DNA from: Sporisorium sorghi
Lineage: Eukaryota > Basidiomycota > Ustilaginomycetes > Ustilaginales > Ustilaginaceae
NCBI GenBank assembly: GCA_023212695.1
Contig: JALCCG010000022.1
Coordinates: 62,001 to 126,000, forward strand
DNA: 64,000 nt
Direction of reading: 5' to 3'
Both the position numbers and the translations under genes were made by a program. Positions 49,864-59,400 of this stretch are shown piece after piece. The notes below the pieces were generated by a model. That model ran no database searches. It saw only the letters and a list, made by a program, of their open reading frames with translations, and had not been told where the DNA came from. Positions within the stretch are counted from its first letter, which is position 1. Every line of letters starts with the position of its first letter.

Positions 49864-51858
49864 TCACATCGGCGGGCTGCCATACGGCGTCTCGAGCTCA
49901 GCGAGCTTCCCACGATGTCTAAACCCTTCCCTGCCCCCGCCACTCGCATAATGCCACCCGCTTACCGGACTGCTCACCCTCGACGGCGGCGCCCACGGCG
50001 GAGGCGGAACATTCTCATCATGATTCTCAACCCAAGCACCCGGCGCAGTGGGCACACCCTCCAACAGCCGCTGCTCTGCCTCCGTCAGCTCCTCGGTCGT
50101 GCGGCCGCAGTTGCAGGTGGCGTGCGAAGTGCCCGTGCGGTCCGGCAGATAGCTCACGGCCCACGGCACGTTGTCCGGCAGCGAGCGTGGCGTCGAGTAC
50201 CCATGATGACGATTGCTGCCGTTCTGATCAATGTGACCCGCCGTGGCTGGTGTAAGCGCGTGCAGACCGATACTGCCTAGAGCGTTGCCCGTCCTGCGGG
50301 GGTTGCTGCGCGTCGGACTCGAGTTGCGGCTCTTGCGACCCGACACGCCAAAGTGCGCGGCAAAGCCGTGTCGTGTGGGAGAAGTATCGCGCGAACCGGC
50401 TCGCGAGTTGGCGCTCGAATTGTACGCCGAGCTGCCACGAGAGCCGGGGAGCGACTGGTTGAGCGTGGTGGTGCGCTTCCAGTGCTCGAGCTCCGGGTGC
50501 GAATTGCGCAGCGACGAGGGCGGAGTCGGGGATGACGGTCTCGAGTTGGACGGCGACTCGAGCGAGTAAGGCGGGAGGTGGATGGTGTCGAACGTGCAGC
50601 AGCACGAGGGGATGGTGGTGGTCTTGCGCATGGAGAAGACCTGCACCTTGGGCTTGCCGAAGCAGTCGCTGTCCTCTCTCGTCTCCAATACATCCTTGCG
50701 GGAGAAGAATACCTCGACACCCATCTCGTGGCTGACGCGGATCTCTGCGCGGGAACCTCGGACGGTGCTGGGCCGCATAATGTTGTCATCGGGCAAGCGG
50801 ACGACCGACTTGATCCTGTATCCGTTTTCGAAATGCATGGGCGTTGCTGGTTCCATGGGAGTGACGGGAGCTGACACGGAACCGTTGAGGGGCAGACCAA
50901 ATGGCGACAGGTTGGCGGGGCCGGGACCGGCTCCGCGACCAGGACGACCAGGTCCGCCATGGTCCATGTCTCCTATCCAGATCGAGTCTTGGGGACCCGT
51001 TGCATCCGTGTTCTGCTTGGACTTGTACGGCATGTAGCCTTTCTCCCACAGACGCAGCTTTTCGGTGGGAAGCTTGAGCCAGCCTTTGCGGACTTCACTG
51101 TAGAGCTCGAAAGTCTGCTCGAGAAAGACGCGGATGACGTGGACGCTGAGGCCTGCGGGTGGATCAGGATGGTAGAAATTGAGATTGGCGGTTCCTCCTA
51201 CGGTGAGAGACGCCGAGGTGAGCGAGACGGAGAGCGGGCCGAGCGCCTCGTGCACGTCGTGGTACGAAATGTCCAATGGTGCGGGACCGCCATCCGAATT
51301 GACATGGAGGATGATAAAGATCTCCTTCCAAGTGGAGATGTTGTTGCGCGCACGGCCAGCGCCGAGAGCGGTTGCGGTGAGAATGTAGCGGACGCGGCCG
51401 TGCTTGCTACGCTCAAAGGGAGGCGTAGAGGCAGGAATGATGAAGGCAAACTCGAAGCCGTGAATGCCCTTTTCGAGATGAATGCCTTCGGAGACGTTGC
51501 AGCTGTGTGACTTTTCCTTCTCCTTGCCCTTGGAGCGGGATCCGCGGACGGGGATGGCGCCCGGCGTGCCGTCGTTCATGATCTCGACGGTCTTTTCCAT
51601 GATGACCTTTTCCTCCCAACGAATCGAGGAAGCCGAGGAGGAGGCATTCTCGGGGATGGCGAGCGTCTGGACACCTTGAAGGACGACCTTTACGCCTTGG
51701 ATGTGGCGCTCGCTGGGGCACTTGATCTCGACGAGACCGCGAAGCGTCTTGTCGTCGCCTGGGAACTCGGTGTTGGGCGGTGCGGGATGGATGAAGATGT
51801 CCTGCGAGACGAGATGAAGCGAGATCTCGCAAGGGTGATGGATGATGGAGCTGAACAT
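49864..51858 (-). CDS. Alpha-arrestin (ART-type trafficking adaptor)
   Basis: 664-aa arrestin-fold protein, presumed adaptor that brings an Rsp5-type ubiquitin ligase to plasma-membrane transporters. N-terminal arrestin lobe: RGLVEIKCPSERHIQGVKVVLQG, then GIHLEKGIHGFEFAFIIPA and RVRYILTATALG. C-terminal lobe: SLTVGGTANLNFYHPDPPAG, then VIRVFLEQTFELYS, and IKSVVRLPDDNIMRPS followed by SRAEIRVSHEMGVEVFFS. The sequence CTFDTIHLPPYSLESPS contains LPPY, a possible Rsp5 WW-domain ligand. The last 190 residues are Ser/Arg/Pro-rich and disordered, with a CNCGRTTEELTEAE segment. Single exon. Transporter targets cannot be told from sequence. Confidence 0.88.
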   Translation of the reverse strand: MFSSIIHHPCEISLHLVSQDIFIHPAPPNTEFPGDDKTLRGLVEIKCPSERHIQGVKVVLQGVQTLAIPENASSSASSIRWEEKVIMEKTVEIMNDGTPGAIPVRGSRSKGKEKEKSHSCNVSEGIHLEKGIHGFEFAFIIPASTPPFERSKHGRVRYILTATALGAGRARNNISTWKEIFIILHVNSDGGPAPLDISYHDVHEALGPLSVSLTSASLTVGGTANLNFYHPDPPAGLSVHVIRVFLEQTFELYSEVRKGWLKLPTEKLRLWEKGYMPYKSKQNTDATGPQDSIWIGDMDHGGPGRPGRGAGPGPANLSPFGLPLNGSVSAPVTPMEPATPMHFENGYRIKSVVRLPDDNIMRPSTVRGSRAEIRVSHEMGVEVFFSRKDVLETREDSDCFGKPKVQVFSMRKTTTIPSCCCTFDTIHLPPYSLESPSNSRPSSPTPPSSLRNSHPELEHWKRTTTLNQSLPGSRGSSAYNSSANSRAGSRDTSPTRHGFAAHFGVSGRKSRNSSPTRSNPRRTGNALGSIGLHALTPATAGHIDQNGSNRHHGYSTPRSLPDNVPWAVSYLPDRTGTSHATCNCGRTTEELTEAEQRLLEGVPTAPGAWVENHDENVPPPPWAPPSRVSSPVSGWHYASGGGREGFRHRGKLAELETPYGSPPM

Positions 51859-52320
51859 GATCGCAGGTTGGCGAGGCAGACGGCCACCCGCCTTGTTGCG
51901 AGTGTGATTGCGACTGCGACGTCGAGGTGCTGGATAGCAACGAACGAGAGGAGAGCCGTCGAGTGGATATCAGCGGTTGGTGGTTGTTGCTTGCAAAGAT
52001 GCCGACAATGAAGTCGATCGTGAAGCAGCAATGATCGATCGAATTGGGTGGTCGTTGCAAGCAGAAGAAGAATTGTTCACGTCGACAAGCTGAGTGGCCA
52101 AGAATCGATGCTTGCTCAGCTCCACGTCAGCCAGAACAAAGTTCGACGGATGGACCGATACGACCGTTGTAGTGCTTGATGCTTCGGACTGTTGTTGCTG
52201 TGACTGTTGGAGGGGGAAGGAAGCTCAGTCAAAATTGAAGTGTGAGTGTGAGTGTGAGTTGATAGCAAGTCGGTCCCACCGATCTGCAACCTTATCACAG
52301 ACTCGCAGCAGCAAGCAGCA

Positions 52321-52352
<32 letters not shown>

Positions 52353-52481
52353 GCAACCGTCGGTTCCTATTCACGTTTCGAGGCTGAGCGACGACGGCTG
52401 GTGTGGATCCCTGCAGCAGTCGCCCGTGCGGTGTGTGTGCGTGATGTGCCGGAATTTTTCTTTTTCGATTTTTTGATTTTT

Positions 52482-52484
<3 letters not shown>

Positions 52485-52513
<29 letters not shown>
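52485..52513. repeat. Poly-T tract (29)
   Basis: Preceded by three interrupted T-runs (ttttttga units), giving a 60-bp T-rich block. Confidence 0.95.
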
Positions 52514-53182
52514 CGGTTTCTTTTTGCGAATTCGCTTCAGAACTGTGTTTCCACACGAGACTGCGATGCCATTGGCGTGATTTTTACTCACTCACAGCTT
52601 TCTTTTCGTTCTCGGCCTCGTTCTCGTTCTCGAAGGTCGCTTGCGGCGTCATGATACCACAACGGCCAAATTTTCGGATGAACTCGAATTCTCCTTGATG
52701 GGAAGTGCGCTAACACTGTCCAATACACTGCTGTTGCCTAGGAACGTGCTGTTGCGCTCCTACGACTGGCCCAACCGTCGGCGGAATGCAGCATCTCTGT
52801 CCAAGTCACATTTAAAGTTGTGAGCATGCTGCCGAGAATGTCGATGCACAGCCGATTTTAGCTCTCTTTCGAAATGCCTACCAGTGCCGTGAGTCATGCC
52901 CGTCGGTGCAGTGACGACGAGCGGCGAATTGAGATGGGATGATCTGAGATCAACTTAGCCACTCGGCGAATTTTTCTCTTTGCACACGGTTGTTGATGAG
53001 ATCCACAACCTTGAGCGAATCGCGCGCGGCCGTTGCCATGATTCGAGCCACCCCTCTTTCATATCGCCAGCTCTACAGTACCGGCACGCTGTCCAAGCTG
53101 TGGATCTTCGCCTTGTTGCTGAAGAGGTCAGATCACGGGCTCAGCCAGCTCGGAAAAAGAGGCACAACCGATGGAACGTCTC

Positions 53183-53184
<2 letters not shown>

Positions 53185-53215
<31 letters not shown>
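53185..53215. repeat. Poly-A tract (31)
   Basis: Homopolymer 260 bp before the N gap. Confidence 0.95.
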
Positions 53216-53217
<2 letters not shown>

Positions 53218-53264
53218 TTCCTAGCGAGCATCAAAGGGTCCACAGGCCGTCGGTGCTTCGGCGA

Positions 53265-53573
53265 TCTTTAGCAAAGCTTACATACGCCGGCTCGCCCAGC
53301 GTGTGAACGCTGCTGACGTCCGAGATCACGCCGAGGTGTATCGCGCTCGGATCTCGTGCCGAAACTCGACCCCCGCCCCCCCCCCCCCCCCCCCCCCCCC
53401 CCACAACAAAAACCACACCACACACATCCAATGGAACATTATACTNNNNNNNNNNTCTTTAGCAAACCTTACCTGCGCCGGGCCGCCCAGCGTGTGAACG
53501 CTGCTGCCGTCCGAGATCCCGCCGAGGTGGCTCCCCCTCGGCTCCCGGGCCGAAACCCGCCCCCCCCCCCCCC
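53265..53573. repeat. Imperfect direct repeat flanking a 10-N gap
   Basis: The block starting tctttagcaaa at 53265 and running into the C26 tract recurs at 53456, immediately after the Ns, and again runs into a C tract. The second copy differs mostly by substitutions to C or G. N gap is 53446-53455. Confidence 0.85.
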
Positions 53574-54128
53574 CCCTTTTTTCGCAAAAACAGACAACGT
53601 AGAGATCGATAGCATGATCTCAGTGGGACCTTGATCGTTGCTCTTGATTTAGCAGACATGCGTGGCCAGACTGACAACCACGCCGCTTCAAGGAGATGAG
53701 GACGACGGTCCCACAGCCACGCCCGCATGCTTGCGCCTATCACCTCGATATCGATGGCGCATCCCTTTGTTCAACCCACCTGCCCTGGCGATACGCTAAT
53801 CAGCTTGCGATTGTTCCCAGGCGACTCACACCGGCAACCTCTCTCGAGTGGCACATGTTCTTGGATCTTCAATGTGCTGATGATGCGAAGAGAATCGATA
53901 AGCCAAAAGCTGTGCTGAGCATTTTCTTAATGCTCCGGAAGATTTTCATTTCTCGAACTTTTTTAGGACTCTGTGACGATGCACAAAGTGCTTTGGGTCC
54001 GACCAATCATGCACATCTGACAGCTCGACATGCATGCATTGCCCAAACACGGACAAAAGATGGCATCGAATGTCTCTCCTTCGAGAGCCGAGACCTGGGA
54101 ATAAATAAAGGAATGTGAAGAAAAGCAT

Positions 54129-55649
54129 TCATTTCGTTGATGAGTCGGCCTCTGACAGTGAGAAGTGCGACACATCGACCACTTGGAGCTTGATGCTGTT
54201 CGTCATGATACGACTCGGTGGCATCTCGACACCCTCAAGCTTGACTCCGTTGCTGCAAGGAGCAGCACTTCCACCTTCCCGCTTCACACTGCCGTTTGAA
54301 GATCCGTTCGCTTGCGCTTCGGTAGCTTGAAGATGCTCGACAAGCCGCCGAAGGCTCTGGAGGATACGCCCCTTGTCGTCCAGGAAATGCGTCGTCACGC
54401 GCGCCGAGCTGGACGGCGTGACAAAGAACAGCGTCACCTGCTCGAGGCTCAACGGACTGCCTCTGCAGGGCGAATGGGGCACGCAGATGGGCAAGATGCC
54501 GTAGCCCGTATCGTCCTTTGCGTTGCCCTTTGTATAGAGCTGCTTTTTCGTCTTCTGAGGCGAGGAGCCCTTTGCTGGCTTGATGTCTTGGCGCTCTGCC
54601 GTAGAGGTGGCATCCTCAAATGCACAAAGGATGTCTGTTGGGATGGCCGCTTGCAGAAACGTGGGCGCAGCTGGGTCGTCTTGCTCTGGTCCGATCGCGG
54701 GGGAGTCAAGGCTCGTTTCAGTATCCTCTAGCTTGACTTTCCCCTCGCGTTTTGATACAGGCACCGCAGCAGATGCGCTCTGACCCGGTCTCTTTTTGGC
54801 GGAAGTGCCCTTGTCGATCGCGCCTGCTTGCTTGAGACCTTTGATGAAGGCCTCCGAGATTCCCTTTCCGACAAAGCAGACCGTTCTCGGCTTCCACTTC
54901 TGTACCTTTTCCAGCAGGATGGGCACGCCATCGATGAGCTCGCTCGGAAGTAGCTCGTTGCCCTCCGCTGTAGGCCTCGGTGCCAGATTGGTAAGGCCAA
55001 GCGAAAAAGGTCGCAAAGTGGGAAAGTCGACGTCCTGTTCGGGCTTCATCCTGTGCTCGGTGATGCCGGCCAGATGCAGCGACGGGTAAAAGTGATTGGA
55101 GCGGTGCGCAAAATGATGACCAGAGTGCGATGATTTGACCCCTGGATTGATGCCGCAGAACATGATGTCGTTGTGCTCTGCAAACAGGTCCGGCAGCCCC
55201 TTGAGGTGCGCATAGATGCTGCCGGCGGCCGAGTTGGGGTCATCTCGTGTGCGTCTGATCCTCTTGCGCGACTTGCTCTTGCTGGTATCGCTTTTGGCTT
55301 GCGGAGTGGCTTCATCGGACGAGTCTGCATCTTTCCCTGGTTTGGTACGCTTCTTTGAGGGAGAATTGCTCCTAAGCAGATAGTCTTCGTCGTCGTCGAT
55401 GTGGGAGTATCCGGTCGAAACATTTGCGAATCTGGCCTGTTTCGCGCGCGGACTTCTTCGAGGAGTTGGCGATGACGCGCTGCTATTAGGCGTAGACCGT
55501 GAAGGACCTGCCATGCGTTCATCTTTGTATTCGAAAGTCGCAGAAAAGTGTCGAGGCAGCTTGACCTGAGGAGGAGGAGAAGCAGGGACACTCTGCGTCG
55601 ATGCCTTGCTACGACGAGCTCTTTCACGCTCCCGTGTCGTCGTCATCAA
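54129..55649 (-). CDS. G/T(U)-mismatch-specific thymine/uracil-DNA glycosylase (TDG/Mug family)
   Basis: Base-excision repair enzyme removing T or U opposite G. 506 aa, single exon. Basic disordered N-terminus (1-140) with RSPRAK and SKSKSRKRIRRTR. Catalytic domain: LKGLPDLFAEHNDIMFCGINPG (motif GINPG at 166-170; the Asn is catalytic in this family), then HHFAHRSNHFYPSLHLAGITEH, LTNLAPRPTAEGNELLPSEL and VCFVGKGISEAF. A Lys/Ser/Asp-rich insert (about 275-380) interrupts the domain before YGILPICVPHSPCRGSPLSLEQVTLF and TPSSSARVTTHFLDDKG, the substrate loop. SUMO consensus sites: VKLE (305-308), VKRE (455-458) and VKLE (469-472), with a hydrophobic-acidic VVDVSHFSLSE near the end. Human TDG is likewise SUMOylated in its C-terminal region. 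Glycosylase type is firm; substrate preference is inferred. Confidence 0.93.
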   Translation of the reverse strand: MMTTTRERERARRSKASTQSVPASPPPQVKLPRHFSATFEYKDERMAGPSRSTPNSSASSPTPRRSPRAKQARFANVSTGYSHIDDDEDYLLRSNSPSKKRTKPGKDADSSDEATPQAKSDTSKSKSRKRIRRTRDDPNSAAGSIYAHLKGLPDLFAEHNDIMFCGINPGVKSSHSGHHFAHRSNHFYPSLHLAGITEHRMKPEQDVDFPTLRPFSLGLTNLAPRPTAEGNELLPSELIDGVPILLEKVQKWKPRTVCFVGKGISEAFIKGLKQAGAIDKGTSAKKRPGQSASAAVPVSKREGKVKLEDTETSLDSPAIGPEQDDPAAPTFLQAAIPTDILCAFEDATSTAERQDIKPAKGSSPQKTKKQLYTKGNAKDDTGYGILPICVPHSPCRGSPLSLEQVTLFFVTPSSSARVTTHFLDDKGRILQSLRRLVEHLQATEAQANGSSNGSVKREGGSAAPCSNGVKLEGVEMPPSRIMTNSIKLQVVDVSHFSLSEADSSTK

Positions 55650-56031
55650 GCTTCCAGCGTGCTGATTCCTTGCTGTCGAGCATACAGCTGTGTCGGTCGG
55701 TGAAGGACGGTCGATGCGGGCTCAGTTGCGGGAATGAGCAGTGAAGCTGAGCAAGAGGTGGAGGCTTCTCTCCGTCTTCCGAGCTTTTGTACACGGATTT
55801 TCTTCAACGTGTCAGATCGCGAGCCACTGAAGCCTTTGCTATTTTTTAAATTCAGCCAAAAAAGCAGAAGCAGGTCGTCGCGTTTCCGTTGGACATGATT
55901 TCAGCCCAGCACATCGCAGCGTGCAGTTTGCAAGATGGCTGTGTCTTTGTTGATTGAAAAAAAAGAAGGGGTCAAAAGGGTCCAAGTGTGTCGAGTCGAC
56001 GGTCTGTGTTGTTTTGGAAGCCACGCTGGCA

Positions 56032-56097
<66 letters not shown>

Positions 56098-56438
56098 GAT
56101 CGTCCATCGACGACGTTGATGATGATGATGATGATGTGCGGGTTTACTATAACACGCACGCACGCACGCACGCACGCAGGGGTTGCAGTTCGCTCACTCG
56201 CATTCAATTCATCTTGGCTGACAATCGCTCGCACCTCGTTCTCGTCTCATCACTCCATCACACCAGCTCTCGGACCCGCAGGAAATCACCATCGGCTCGA
56301 CATTAGAAAGCGGGCCTGGATTGCGCTTTGCTTGTTTATTCAGTTCACACCGCCCACCACCAATCCACTTGACCTGCCTCGTCTCGACCATGACCACACG
56401 GCCTTGATCCATCGCAAAGCATCACCCACTCAATCACC
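55650..56438. other. Divergent promoter between TDG and the 1767-aa protein gene
   Basis: 789 bp containing a TG/GA compound microsatellite, GAT triplets (56118-56134) and a CACG/ACGC repeat (56153-56178). No gene supported. Confidence 0.6.
56032..56094. repeat. Compound (GT)n(GA)n microsatellite
   Basis: About 9 GT units followed directly by about 22 GA units, 345 bp before the ATG at 56439. Confidence 0.95.
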
Positions 56439-59400
56439 ATGAGCTCCATCGCTTTCCCCGCCTTTGAGCGGGCTCAGCAGGAGCACATGACCTTTGATCG
56501 CACCGCAGAACAGCTGTACCAGTCGGTCGAGGATGCCATTCGTGCTCCACCAAGCGCTCCTCTTGCTCTCGAGTCCAGTCACAACAATTCACATGCGCGG
56601 ACGGCTTCGACATCGCAGTCGGCTCTGGGCCTCAATCAGTCCGAGCCGCAAGCACCACCACCACCACCCAAGCCAAAGATCACCAAGCGTGTCAATGCTC
56701 GTCTGCAGCTGGCAGCCGCCCTCATCGAAGCCGATAACGACCGCATCCTTGAAAAGGCGCAGTTCTGGCACATCTACCATCCCCCACAAGCACACGACAT
56801 CATCCACCCTCCGCCGCCACCACAGCCCGCGCTTGCTAGTCAGAGCGCCATCTTTGCCCCCTACCGCGACGGTGCCGACATTGCAGTCAAGCGCCATGTC
56901 CGCACCTGGAGCGCTGCCACCGGCCTCTCCCGCCTCCTCGACCCCGACGATGATGGCAAACGCCCCAGCATTGACTTTCTAGGCGTGGCTTTGCCCAACG
57001 AACAGCGCGCTCGCAGTCGCGCTGGCAGCAGTGTCGGAGCCCTCGGTGACACTCACAGTCGCACCAACAGCCTCTTGTCCAATGCTGCTACTTCCCTTCT
57101 CGGTCGTACTTCCAAACTCGGCTCTCGGCCAGCCAGCCTCCTCGAGCAAGGCGATGCCGACGATGCCGCCGCCTCGGATGCAGAAGCGCTCAGCCAGTGG
57201 GGCGTAGACAAGTTCCTCAGCAAGGACGAGCGCGAACGCATCGCTGCAGGTCAACGCAGTCGCGCACAAAGCTTGGCCGGAAGCACTCGTGCGCGTTCAT
57301 CCTTTGAACAACTCGCTCCTTCATTGACGGGACGCCAATCCATGGACGCGGATCGAAACATAGCAGCTGCAGGAATCGCAACGGGCAGAGCAAGCTCCGA
57401 GATCGTGGCTCCTTCCACCGCCAACGCTGCACTCGGAGACTCCAAACTCGAGCTCTTGGCCAAGATCAAGCTCTACCGAGAACGTCAGGAAAACCTCCCG
57501 CCTTCCGAATGGGCCGGACCAGGTCCCACGGCCACCAAGGATCAAGTCGTCGAGCATATCATCGCAAACGCGGACAACAACAAGCGCTTGTCGCTTCGTC
57601 AGGCCTCGCACGAACTCAGCCTCGCCTCGACTGGAGCTGAGCAAGACAGCAGCGTAGCAGCACCTGCTCCCACAGCCTCCATCATGGATCGACCTCGCCC
57701 ATCGTCCCGTGCCGACTCGACCACCTCTTCTGCTTTCTTGACGGCACCGCTCGAAAAGCCAAGTGGCGACGCTCAGCATGCCAATGGACACCAACTCTCA
57801 CAGGGTCAGAGTCACAATGAAGCGACCGCTGAGCTCGCCGAATCATCGTCTACTCCAGCTCAAGCGATGCCTGTTCCAGGTGCAACGACCACGGCCCTTC
57901 CAGCTCCTCTCGACGACGAGAGGCTGGCTCAAGCTGCCGACATGGTCGGTGTCGGCTCTTACTCGCGCAGCCAATCGCGCCGCAACTCGTTCCTTGGAGG
58001 TCCCATGTTCAACCCTCATGGCGAATCGGCCAGTCCATCCAACGGTCCCGAAACGCAACAACAGATGGCCGACTTTGCACCTCCAGACGCTGCACCCGTG
58101 GCCCCAGAGCCTGTACCGATTCGACATTCGCGCGTCCAACGCCAAAGCTGGATCATGGATCAGTTTGCTGAGCACGATCTCGGTCTCGGTCCAAGTCCTT
58201 TCGCCGCCGCTCTCCAAGCCGTCAGCCCGAGCTTCAACGACTTCACCGAGTATCGCTTCACCGCGCCAGACGCGTCCAACGTCGCTTCTCCCGCCATCGA
58301 CTTTAACGGCCTCAGCACGCGTCAGCTGCAGAACATGGCGCGCAACTCGACCTTCCCGTCGCATCTCGGCATCAACCGCGACCTCCTTGCTGAGGAGGAG
58401 TTGGAGCAAAACGACGACGAGCTGACGCAACGGCCGAACGAGTTTGGCAGCGTGCCCAAGCGTCGAAGACAGCCATCCTACGACCTCACCGCGCTCGCAC
58501 AGGACATCGCCCAGACGGGAGGCGACAACTTTGAGATCCAACTCGGCGATGGTGCCGCGCCGGACTTGTCGTCGGCCAATTGGGGCAAGCCACGCAAAAA
58601 GTGGTTCCGTTTGAGCATGATGATGGACGCCAAGGGCAAGCCTCCCAAGCCGAAAAAGGCGGCCAACATGGACGGTGGTGAGGCCGACGGCGAGTCGGAT
58701 GCCGAGCTTCTCGACGGGGCGTATGCAGGCGCAGATCAGCTCAAGGGCGAGAACAAGCAGGTCAGCGACCTCTCTGACCTCTACGCCGCCGAGCCCTCTG
58801 CGAACACGGCAGTTGATTCCACCCCGGCTCACGAGGGCGAGTCGGACGGCATCGATGACGACTACATCAGCCCACCGCGTCGAGGACCGCTTCGCCCGCT
58901 CGGTCTGGCTGCTCGCACGCCCAAGACCATCCTCATGCCTCCACCCTTGCAAGGCACCGAGTTGGCACCCAAACTGCGCTTGACCGATGTCGCGCCCGAG
59001 CCCATGGCTGCTGCTCCCGCCTCGAACCGTCGCAGCCTGCACGTCCCTGAAGGATTTGTGCTCCACAACACTCGAGGCGGCTTGCCCCCCATGCGCAGCC
59101 TCGTCGTGCACAGCGCCAACGGGCCTCAGCCCATGTTTGCCGCCAAGGCAAGCAACAACAAGAAGCACGAGCAGGTGGCTGCCCGTCTCAAAGCGGTCGA
59201 GGTGGGCAGGACCGTTCAAGTGCCTGCTGCTGCACCTCGAGGCATCGGACGACGTGCTGCAGCGCCCACCACTGCACTCTTCCGTAACCATCTTGTGCAG
59301 CACGACGACGAGCGCGAGGGATGGGGCTTCGAGGCAGGCACGCGCGTCGACGACATCTTCAACCCCAACGACGCCGACGACTCGGATGACGACGACAAAC

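Larger units (their letters stand above)
51859..54128. other. Gene-poor, tract-rich region with assembly gap
   Basis: 2.27 kb with no supported gene. Contains CAGCAA repeats (52313-52355), T29 (52485-52513), A31 (53185-53215), C26 (53377-53402), a 10-N gap, a degraded direct repeat and C17 (53560-53576). The open frame 53696-54118 has no motif. Reads as an intergenic region that assembled poorly. Confidence 0.6.

Noticed and set aside
53696..54118. 140-codon open frame downstream of the N gap
   Set aside because: No motif, no splice signals, lies in a low-quality repeat-rich region.
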